Positions 8,977-14,922 of a DNA stretch of 53,534 bases are shown piece after piece. This stretch comes from JBBSHE01 sp038253325 (GTDB taxonomy: Bacteria; Actinomycetota; Actinomycetes; Propionibacteriales; Nocardioidaceae): contig JBBSHE010000021.1 of the NCBI GenBank assembly GCA_038253325.1, positions 1 to 53,534 of the forward strand, read 5' to 3'. The position numbers and the translations under genes are program-made. The notes below the pieces were generated by a model. The model was not told the origin of the DNA and made no database searches. It was given only the letters and a program-made list of their open reading frames with translations. How positions within the stretch are numbered: the first letter of the stretch is position 1; every line of letters begins with the position of its first letter.

Positions 8977-9473
8977 GACCGCAAACCGTGCTGGCGCAGG
9001 GTCTCCAGGATCCGGCTGCTGGAGTCGGCCTTGTCGGTCCCACCGACGCCGAAGCGCATCTCGATGCCGGCTTCGGCGCACGAGTCCTGCTCGTCTTGCG
9101 GTACGTCGTCCAACGCACGCCGGTCACCACCGTTCGAGAAGACGACCGTGGCGCCGGGATACCGGGACCGAACCAGCTTCAGGGACGCTCCGACGCCTGG
9201 TCCGGTGTCGACAGCGACGAATGCCTCGTCGACCACCCGGAGCGCGGAGACGATCCGGAGGCGTTCGTCCTCGGCGGTGATCTTGATGCCCTTCTTCGCC
9301 AGTTGCTGCTCGTCGTTGTTCACGATGACGACCAGCCGGTCCGCGTCCTCACGGGCGGCTTCCATCAGCCGTAGGTGGCCAACGTGCAACGGGTTGAAAT
9401 AGCCGCTGACCACCGCGACTCGTCCGAGGCCGGTTGGGTCGCTGTCGGTCCGGTCGGTGCCGCTCGTACTCAA
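8973..9473 (-). CDS. Cytidylyltransferase/adenylyltransferase-like protein (RfaE2/TagD fold)
   Basis: A 166-residue nucleotidyltransferase of the HxGH superfamily: GYFNPLHVGHLRLMEAA contains the nucleotide-binding HVGH, followed by LVVIVNNDEQQLAKKG and AEDERLRIVSALRVVDEA, and a late FSNGGDR. Relatives activate phosphorylated alcohols or sugars (glycerol-3-phosphate, heptose-phosphate, FMN) as CDP or ADP derivatives; the substrate here is not deducible. I place the start at TTG 9473 because a perfect AGGAGG lies 7-8 bases upstream and the family homology begins about 17 residues in. It is coupled to galE by a 4-base overlap and lies next to a CDP-alcohol phosphatidyltransferase, which could use its product. 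Confidence 0.82.
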   Translation of the reverse strand: MSTSGTDRTDSDPTGLGRVAVVSGYFNPLHVGHLRLMEAAREDADRLVVIVNNDEQQLAKKGIKITAEDERLRIVSALRVVDEAFVAVDTGPGVGASLKLVRSRYPGATVVFSNGGDRRALDDVPQDEQDSCAEAGIEMRFGVGGTDKADSSSRILETLRQHGLRS

Positions 9474-9489
9474 GGTTCCACCCTCCTGT

Positions 9490-9963
9490 TCAGCCGAAGA
9501 GGCCGCTGTTGCGAATGAAGTCGACGCCACCGATGACCGCCGCGAACCGCAGCGTACGTCCGACGGCGACTGTCAGGTAAAACCACAGCCTGCTGAACCG
9601 CAGCTGACCGGCCAGCACGGCCGTGATCGCCAGTGGCGGAAACCCGAGGACCGCCGAAAGGAACAAGAACACGAAGCCGGTCCATGGCTTCTCGTCCGTC
9701 CGTTTCTTGACCGCGTCGAAGCGCGCCTTCCACCCCGGTGCGGCCATCTTCTTGCGGATGTACGTCCAGTTCATCGACGACCTGCCGACTTGATACCAGA
9801 AGACCTTGCCGACGGCTTGACCGAGACCGGCGACGAACGCGATGCTCCACAGCCCGCTCGACCGGCTGATCGCGCTGAGGCCGGCGATGAACGCCTCGAC
9901 GTTCAGGAGCGGGAACAGTGCCGATGCGATCGCGAACAGGAATGTGCTGAGATAGACCTTCAT
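9490..9963 (-). CDS. Small DedA/VTT (YqaA-like) membrane protein
   Basis: A 157-residue integral membrane protein with about four hydrophobic segments. Family-like features are SALFPLLNVEAFIAGL, GLGQAVGKVFWYQVGR and a C-terminal LSAVLGFPPLAITAVLAG followed by an R-x(n)-GR-LRF segment. These resemble the VTT/SNARE-associated domain of YqaA and DedA proteins, some of which recycle undecaprenyl phosphate or scramble lipids. It is shorter than canonical DedA (about 200 residues). The ATG at 9963 overlaps the stop of the CDP-alcohol phosphatidyltransferase gene by 4 bases, so the two are probably translated together. A lipid-carrier role is only an inference. Confidence 0.75.
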   Translation of the reverse strand: MKVYLSTFLFAIASALFPLLNVEAFIAGLSAISRSSGLWSIAFVAGLGQAVGKVFWYQVGRSSMNWTYIRKKMAAPGWKARFDAVKKRTDEKPWTGFVFLFLSAVLGFPPLAITAVLAGQLRFSRLWFYLTVAVGRTLRFAAVIGGVDFIRNSGLFG

Positions 9964-10604
9964 CGCGTGGATGACACCGGATCGTTCGTACGATCCAGTG
10001 CGCAGCCGCCGGGTACCGGCAACGTGATCCGCGCCAGCCGGATGAGCGACGTCGTCTTCAGCGCGAGCAGCCCGAGGGCGACAGCGCCGCACAGCCACGG
10101 GTCCTTGGTCCACACGACGAGAACGGCGAACAACGCGCTGTTGACCACCTTCCCGGGCTTTGACCAGTTCCACCACCAGATCCGGCGGTCGACGACGTAG
10201 TAGTAGTTCGGGCTCGAGATCGGCCAGGCGAGGAACGCGAGCGACAGAAAGAAGTCGACGACCATGAACTCGGCGAGGTAGATCCCGACCGGAGCGACCA
10301 TCGTCGGCTCGTACCACGCGTAACCGAGGTAGAAGCAAGCCGCAGACATCCGGTCGCACATGATGTCGATGACGGCACCGATCCGGGTCTCCTGGTCCAT
10401 TGCGCGGGCGACCATGCCGTCGACGATGTCGAGCACCCAGTAGATGCCGAGCGCCCACAGCAGCAGTGCCAATGAGCGCTCACGGGCGGCCTCGAGCGCC
10501 AGCGCAACGGTGGCCGTGGTCCGGACGAACGTGATCAACGTGGCGAGCGTCAGGAAGCGCTCCTTGTCCGGGTGAGCGCACTCGCGGTGGTCGCAGCGGT
10601 TCAC
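9960..10604 (-). CDS. CDP-alcohol phosphatidyltransferase family protein
   Basis: An integral membrane enzyme of 214 residues from the chosen start that transfers a phospho-group from a CDP-alcohol to a hydroxyl acceptor. The complete family signature DG-x2-AR-x8-G-x3-D-x3-D is present (from VDGMVARAMDQ through GAVIDIMCD), giving the metal-binding Asp quartet. Several hydrophobic segments surround it, plus an unusual Trp-rich RRIWWWNWSKPGK loop. The start GTG 10604 leaves 26 bases to the DUF3105 gene upstream, but ribosome-binding sequence is weak. Head group and acceptor are unknown. The neighbouring cytidylyltransferase-like gene could supply a CDP-alcohol. Confidence 0.88.
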   Translation of the reverse strand: MNRCDHRECAHPDKERFLTLATLITFVRTTATVALALEAARERSLALLLWALGIYWVLDIVDGMVARAMDQETRIGAVIDIMCDRMSAACFYLGYAWYEPTMVAPVGIYLAEFMVVDFFLSLAFLAWPISSPNYYYVVDRRIWWWNWSKPGKVVNSALFAVLVVWTKDPWLCGAVALGLLALKTTSLIRLARITLPVPGGCALDRTNDPVSSTR

Positions 10605-10630
10605 TGTCGTCGGTCTTCCGCGTCGGGCAC

Positions 10631-11395
10631 CTACTGGTGCCAGAGGAAGCCCTCCGGGGCGTCGTCGTACGGATACTGCTTGAGGAAGGCGTCCAGGCGT
10701 GGTCCGGAGAAGGTGGTGCAATACACGCTCACGCCGACGCTCTTCGGGTTCGGCTGCCGCCAGTGACCGCCGACAGACCAGTGTGTCAAGGCGATGTGCT
10801 TGCCGGCCGGCATCGGTTTGCCGTCGGTGCTCTCCCACGGTGCGATGATCAGGTTGTATCTCGGATCCTGCCCATGTGTGTCGTACACCCTGCCGAGCCT
10901 GTGCAGCACGGCCATCTCCGCGCTGTCCTTGGCCGCGGTGTCGTCGTACCAGACGATCGTCCAGCCGTGTTCGAGGTTGTGCACCAGTCGCTCGACCTCC
11001 GGGCGGTCTGAACGGTCGTAGAAGTGGATGCCGATGTCGGCGGGGTTCGACCAGTGCGGCCCGTGGGACGGTGGCGACACGTCGTAGCTGATCTGCTGGC
11101 CGTCGAGGTGCTGGCCGGTGCCGGTTCCGTCGACCTTCTGCTCCGGTGAGCATCCGGCCGCCGCGGACGTCACCCCGAGGTCGGCGACCGCCGTGTTCTT
11201 CAGCGTCTCGGCGTCCTGGTGGTCCTTGACCAGCTTGAAGACCGTCGCTCCGACCACGGCGAGGATGATGACCCCGACCACGGCGGCCAGGATCATGGTG
11301 CGCCGACGTTCCTGCGCCCGCTGCTCGCGTCGCACCTGTTCGAGGCGGGCACGATGGTCGCGGTTGGAGCTCGACTTCCCCACCAGGACACTCAT
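10631..11395 (-). CDS. DUF3105 single-pass membrane protein
   Basis: A 254-residue protein with a charged cytoplasmic N-terminus that probably forms a short helix (about 12-32), one membrane segment (about 34-55) and an extracytoplasmic DUF3105 domain. The domain shows the characteristic PPSHGPHWSNPADIG, RLVHNLEHGWTIVWYD and VYCTTFSGPRLDAFL blocks, with several conserved His that suggest metal binding. The function of DUF3105 is not established. The start is ATG 11395 with GAAGGG just upstream; a longer in-frame start exists at 11452 but would overlap the fbiB 3' end by 32 bases. It heads the run of genes down to galE. Confidence 0.85.
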   Translation of the reverse strand: MSVLVGKSSSNRDHRARLEQVRREQRAQERRRTMILAAVVGVIILAVVGATVFKLVKDHQDAETLKNTAVADLGVTSAAAGCSPEQKVDGTGTGQHLDGQQISYDVSPPSHGPHWSNPADIGIHFYDRSDRPEVERLVHNLEHGWTIVWYDDTAAKDSAEMAVLHRLGRVYDTHGQDPRYNLIIAPWESTDGKPMPAGKHIALTHWSVGGHWRQPNPKSVGVSVYCTTFSGPRLDAFLKQYPYDDAPEGFLWHQ

Positions 11396-11420
11396 TCCCT
11401 TCGGTCGAGACTGTGCCGCG

Positions 11421-12461
11421 TCAGCGGCCGGGATCGCTGAGAGTGTACGCAACGGGGAGCCGTACGACGGCTACCGTCTGCCAGATCGCGTCCCGATCGA
11501 GAGCACCGTCGGTGTCCACGTCGGTCTGCAGCCGATGGGCCGCGAGCGCGGTCACCAGTCGTTCGACGACCCGCCCCGCCTCGAGCGGCGAGGCTCCCTT
11601 ACGTAGCCCTACCGCGACCCGGTCACCTTCGACTCGTAGCCGGACACCCTCCGGAAGAGCGCCGACGAGCAACAGCACGGACCGTACGTCGTCGGCGTCG
11701 GGGACGGCGAAGTGGGCGAGGTCGTCCGGTCCCCGGCGCAGGGCCGCGAGGACGGCTTCGCGTGCACCCCACCCGAAGAGGTCGCTGCCGGGTGGGCGGT
11801 GCAGGGCGCTCGCACCCGGCCCGTCCTCGCCGGGCGGCAGGACCAGGTGGCCGAGCCCCCGGACGACGGCTGCCGGGCAGCCGGTCGTCTTGCCCTTCGC
11901 CAGGTCGGCAGCGGCCGAGACCTCGTCGGCGATCGCGGGCATCGTCACCTCGAGCCGGTTGCCGTACGGGTCCACGACTCCGGCGAGATCCACGAGCGGG
12001 TCCATTCCGGCGCAGCCGACGGCTTGGTCGACGTGGCCGAGCCGCCAGGCCCGGCCCATGGTGTCCGTGACGACGACCGCGACATTCTGCTCGGTGAGCT
12101 CGAGCAGCCGTCGGCGGAGCTTGCGTGCACTGGAGTCCGGGTCGACGGGCAGCATCAGCTGCGAGCCCGGCTCGACGTTCGAACTGTCCACGCCGGCGTT
12201 GGCCTGCACGATCCCGTGACGTGACTCGGTGACGACCAACGGACCCCGACGTGCCACCTCGCGCCTGGTCTCCGCTGCAATCGCGTGCGCACGGTCGGCT
12301 GGAGCGTACCGACCCTCCGACTTGCTGACGACCTTGCTCGTGATCGCGACCACGTCGCCTGTCGAGAGGTCGCTGCCGCTGTCCACGAGCAGCCGCGCCA
12401 GGTCGTCTCCGGGCACCACCCGCGGCCAGCGACGCGTGGTGACCTCCAGCCGCCCGGTCAT
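11421..12461 (-). CDS. fbiB: Coenzyme F420-0:L-glutamate ligase (CofE/FbiB), no clear nitroreductase half
   Basis: CofE adds glutamates to (dehydro-)F420-0 using GTP. The N-terminal ~235 residues carry the CofE fold: GDDLARLLVD, DVVAITSKVVSKSEGR, VVTESRHGIVQANAGVDSSN, VAVVVTDTMGRAWRLGHVDQAVG and KGKTTGCPAAVVRGLG. The product is 346 residues, compared with about 450 for mycobacterial FbiB, whose C-terminal FMN nitroreductase domain reduces dehydro-F420-0. The C-terminal ~110 residues here (LFGWGAREAVLAALRRG onward) show no nitroreductase motif I recognise. The ATG overlaps the fbiA stop by 4 bases. CofE activity is well supported; the reductase step must be checked elsewhere. Confidence 0.9.
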   Translation of the reverse strand: MTGRLEVTTRRWPRVVPGDDLARLLVDSGSDLSTGDVVAITSKVVSKSEGRYAPADRAHAIAAETRREVARRGPLVVTESRHGIVQANAGVDSSNVEPGSQLMLPVDPDSSARKLRRRLLELTEQNVAVVVTDTMGRAWRLGHVDQAVGCAGMDPLVDLAGVVDPYGNRLEVTMPAIADEVSAAADLAKGKTTGCPAAVVRGLGHLVLPPGEDGPGASALHRPPGSDLFGWGAREAVLAALRRGPDDLAHFAVPDADDVRSVLLLVGALPEGVRLRVEGDRVAVGLRKGASPLEAGRVVERLVTALAAHRLQTDVDTDGALDRDAIWQTVAVVRLPVAYTLSDPGR

Positions 12462-13432
12462 CGGAGGTCGGCGCCGAGCTGCAGGGCGGCGGCCGCCATC
12501 CGTGCCGTCGCCTGCGGGTCGGTCATCAGCAGCGGCACTGCTCGGGGCTCGATACCGGCGGACCTGATCGTGTCGAGCTGGCTGCCGTCACGGATGTCGA
12601 CCAGCCAGCCGTCGATGAAACCACCTCTGCTTCGAGCCCCGTAGTGAGCCGCCACTGCCGCGGCCGTCACATCCACCCCGATCGCCGCCAACATCGCGTC
12701 CGCCATGCCGTGCACGGGACCGGGACCCACGATCGGAGAGAGCCCCACCACGGGTGCCGGTGCCGCTCGCACGGCCGCCGCCACGTCGGCGACGCCGAGG
12801 ATCGTCCCGATCGACACAACCGGGTTCGACGGGGCGAACACGACGACGTCGGCGTCCAACACCGCGTCCACGACGCCGGGTGCCGCCGATGCGTCGTCGA
12901 TCCCGACCGGGACGACGCCACGGGCGAGGACGGCTGCCCGAAGGCGTACCCAGTACTCCTGGAAGTGGATGGCCCGGCGGCCGCTCGGCTCGCTCGGGTC
13001 GTCGACGACGACGTGGGTCTCGACCCGGTCGTCGCTCATGGGCAGTAGCCGGACGCCTGGTTCCCACCGCGCACACAACGCGGCGGTGACCTCCGACAGG
13101 GAGTACCCGGCGTTCGTCATCTGGGTTCGGACGACGTGGGTCGCGAGATCCTTGTCGCCGAGCCCGAACCAGGACGGCTCGACGCCGTACGCGGCGAGCT
13201 CCCGCTTGACGTTCCATGTCTCCTTCGACCGTCCCCAGCCGCGGTCGTCGTCACTGCCGCCGCCGAGCGTGTACATCAGGCTGTCGAGGTCGGGACAGAT
13301 CTTGAGACCGAAGAGCCAGATGTCGTCGGCCGTATTCGCGATCACGGTGATGTCGTCGGCGGAGTCGAGTGCTCGCAGCCCGCGGACGAAGCGGGCGCCG
13401 CCGACGCCTCCGGACAGCACGGTGATACGCAC
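12458..13432 (-). CDS. fbiA: 2-phospho-L-lactate / enolpyruvyl transferase (CofD/FbiA)
   Basis: FbiA joins the nucleotide-activated three-carbon acid (enolpyruvyl-diphospho-guanosine in actinobacteria) to Fo, giving dehydro-F420-0. The 324-residue protein starts with the CofD signature TVLSGGVGGARFVRGLR and continues with VIANTADDIWLFGLKICPDLDS, YTLGG, WFGLGDKDLATHVVRT and FAPSNPVVSIGTILG, all characteristic of the family. The start is GTG 13432. It overlaps fbiB by 4 bases, forming the usual fbiAB pair, and is divergent from a membrane-protein gene across 125 bases. Its position next to a whiB2-like gene matches actinobacterial synteny. Confidence 0.96.
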   Translation of the reverse strand: MRITVLSGGVGGARFVRGLRALDSADDITVIANTADDIWLFGLKICPDLDSLMYTLGGGSDDDRGWGRSKETWNVKRELAAYGVEPSWFGLGDKDLATHVVRTQMTNAGYSLSEVTAALCARWEPGVRLLPMSDDRVETHVVVDDPSEPSGRRAIHFQEYWVRLRAAVLARGVVPVGIDDASAAPGVVDAVLDADVVVFAPSNPVVSIGTILGVADVAAAVRAAPAPVVGLSPIVGPGPVHGMADAMLAAIGVDVTAAAVAAHYGARSRGGFIDGWLVDIRDGSQLDTIRSAGIEPRAVPLLMTDPQATARMAAAALQLGADLR

Positions 13433-13557
13433 GCGGTCCAGTGTGGCAAGAGCACGCGGTCGCGGTTGCGGGGGAGTCAGCCGCGTCCACCGTGCGCATG
13501 GCCCCGAGGATGTGGCAGGCTAAGCGCGTCAGCCCGTACCCAGATGGGGGTTTCAAC

Positions 13558-14376
13558 GTGTCCTCCGAATCGTTCAAGAAGAATCGAGAGATCTTCTCGT
13601 TTGCGCTGCTCGCGGTCGCCGTGCTGTGGTTCATCAGCGCCCTCTCGCTGTTGTTCAAGGACTACGGTCCGGGCGTGGGCTTCTCCCTCAAGTCGGCTCT
13701 CGGCGGCCATCTCTTCCTCAGCCCGGTCGTGGCGCTCAGCCTGGTCGGCGCCGTCGCCGTGGTGACCGCGGTCGGCGAGGCGACGAAGAACGCCCGCATC
13801 ATCGTGTACGCCGCACTCGGGATCGGTGGCCTGTGCGCGCTGCTCGGCATCATCGCGTTGCTGGCGTCGTTGGGTGCCAAGGACTCCGAGGTCGGTGCGG
13901 TCGGCGCCTTCGCGGGCATCCCAGGTGCCGGCAAGATCGTCGGGACGCTGCTCATGCTCGGCCTGCTGATCTTCCTCGGGGTCGCATTGTTCTACGTGTT
14001 CACCGTCTTCCAGTCACTGCCGGCCAGTCAGCCGGCGGCTGCTTCCTGGCAGCAGCCGCAGCCGCAGCAGGGGTGGGGACAGCAACAACAGGGGTGGGGT
14101 CAGCAGCCGCAGCAGGGGTGGGGTCAGCAGCCGCCGCAGCAGCAGGGCTGGACCGCTCCGGCCGGAGGTCCGGCCGCGGGTGGCTGGGAGCAGCCGCCAG
14201 CCCCGCCGCCACCCGAGCATCAGCCGGCGCAGTCCTGGGGCCAGCCGGCCGACCCCGCCGCTGCCCCGCCGCCCGCTCCGGTCACCCCTCCGGCGGAGAC
14301 CCCGCCGGCCCCGGACGAGCAACAGCAGTCTCAGCAGCCGCCTCCCGGTGGCTGGTGGCAGCAGCCGAACCAGTGA
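13558..14376 (+). CDS. Four-TM membrane protein with Gln/Gly/Trp/Pro-rich repetitive tail
   Basis: A 272-residue protein. A short charged N-terminus (SSESFKKNREIF) precedes about four hydrophobic segments within residues 12-160. The C-terminal ~110 residues are low complexity: three near-identical QGWGQQ units, then Pro/Ala/Gln-rich sequence ending GGWWQQPNQ. I choose GTG 13558 because GGGGG lies 6-7 bases upstream and because everything further upstream in this frame overlaps the fbiA promoter side. I do not recognise a functional family. The tail resembles intrinsically disordered tails of actinobacterial envelope proteins. A strong hairpin (14408-14435) follows the gene. Confidence 0.8.
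   Translation: MSSESFKKNREIFSFALLAVAVLWFISALSLLFKDYGPGVGFSLKSALGGHLFLSPVVALSLVGAVAVVTAVGEATKNARIIVYAALGIGGLCALLGIIALLASLGAKDSEVGAVGAFAGIPGAGKIVGTLLMLGLLIFLGVALFYVFTVFQSLPASQPAAASWQQPQPQQGWGQQQQGWGQQPQQGWGQQPPQQQGWTAPAGGPAAGGWEQPPAPPPPEHQPAQSWGQPADPAAAPPPAPVTPPAETPPAPDEQQQSQQPPPGGWWQQPNQ
14068..14150 (+). repeat. In-gene tandem repeat encoding QGWGQQ units
   Basis: The element CAGGGGTGGGG recurs at 14068, 14089 and 14113, spaced 21 and 24 bases, inside the disordered tail of the preceding membrane protein. Variable spacing in multiples of three keeps the frame, as expected for repeat expansion within a coding sequence. Confidence 0.75.
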
Positions 14377-14407
14377 GCTTCGGGCCACGAACGGCCCCGA
14401 CCACAGC

Positions 14408-14435
14408 GACCGCCCCCGGTTGACCCGGGGCGGTC
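14408..14435 (+). terminator. Hairpin terminator after the QGWGQQ-tail membrane protein gene
   Basis: GACCGCCCC (14408-14416) is perfectly complementary to GGGGCGGTC (14427-14435), giving a 9-bp GC-rich stem with a 10-base loop, 32 bases past the stop codon. No U-tract follows directly, as is common in actinobacteria. It separates this transcript from the whiB gene. Confidence 0.65.
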
Positions 14436-14493
14436 GTCTCGCCCCGACGCAAGCAATGCGTCGGCGTGTCGCGATCTTTTTTTGTGCATGGAC

Positions 14494-14522
14494 TTGACGC
14501 GGGCGAATAACAGGCATGTAAT
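14494..14522 (+). promoter_or_regulatory. Candidate housekeeping promoter of the whiB2-like gene
   Basis: TTGACG (14494-14499) and TGTAAT (14517-14522) are separated by exactly 17 bases, close to the primary sigma-factor consensus, in an AT-rich patch 55 bases before the GTG start. This leaves an untranslated leader of about 45-50 bases. Confidence 0.6.
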
Positions 14523-14576
14523 TTCCTCAAACGGCGCGATCGAGACGTCGTAGACATTGGGTCGAGGAGGCGCACC

Positions 14577-14831
14577 GTGAACGAGCTGTACGTGCTCGAC
14601 GGCGAAGCCGAGGAGCTGGGATGGCAGGAGCGCGCTCTGTGCGCGCAGACCGATCCGGAGGCGTTCTTCCCCGAGAAGGGCGGTTCCACCAGGGAGGCGA
14701 AGAAGGTCTGCCTTACCTGCGATGTCCGCTCGGAGTGCCTGGACTATGCACTCGCCCACGACGAACGGTTCGGGATCTGGGGTGGACTGTCCGAGCGTGA
14801 ACGTCGCAAGCTGAAGAAGCGCGCGATCTGA
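14577..14831 (+). CDS. whiB2: WhiB-family iron-sulfur transcription regulator (WhiB2/WhmD-like)
   Basis: WhiB proteins bind a [4Fe-4S] cluster and partner the primary sigma factor; WhiB2/WhmD controls septation. The 84-residue product has the four ligand cysteines at 22, 45, 48 and 54 (C-x22-C-x2-C-x5-C), the G-I-W-G-G turn at 66-70 and a basic C-terminus ERERRKLKKRAI. The block RALCAQTDPEAFFPEKGGS is diagnostic of the WhiB2 branch. GTG 14577 is preceded by GAGGAGG at ideal spacing. A terminator-like hairpin and a consensus-like promoter lie upstream. Position beside fbiA and manB repeats the arrangement known around whiB2 in mycobacteria and streptomycetes. Confidence 0.95.
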   Translation: MNELYVLDGEAEELGWQERALCAQTDPEAFFPEKGGSTREAKKVCLTCDVRSECLDYALAHDERFGIWGGLSERERRKLKKRAI

Positions 14832-14922
14832 GACCCGCTGCGGCGAGCAGTTAGGGTGGGCGGGCCGCTGTGAGGCGGCGGATGTTCCGTGTCCCCAACC
14901 GGCTAGAGGTCACCACCGCCCC

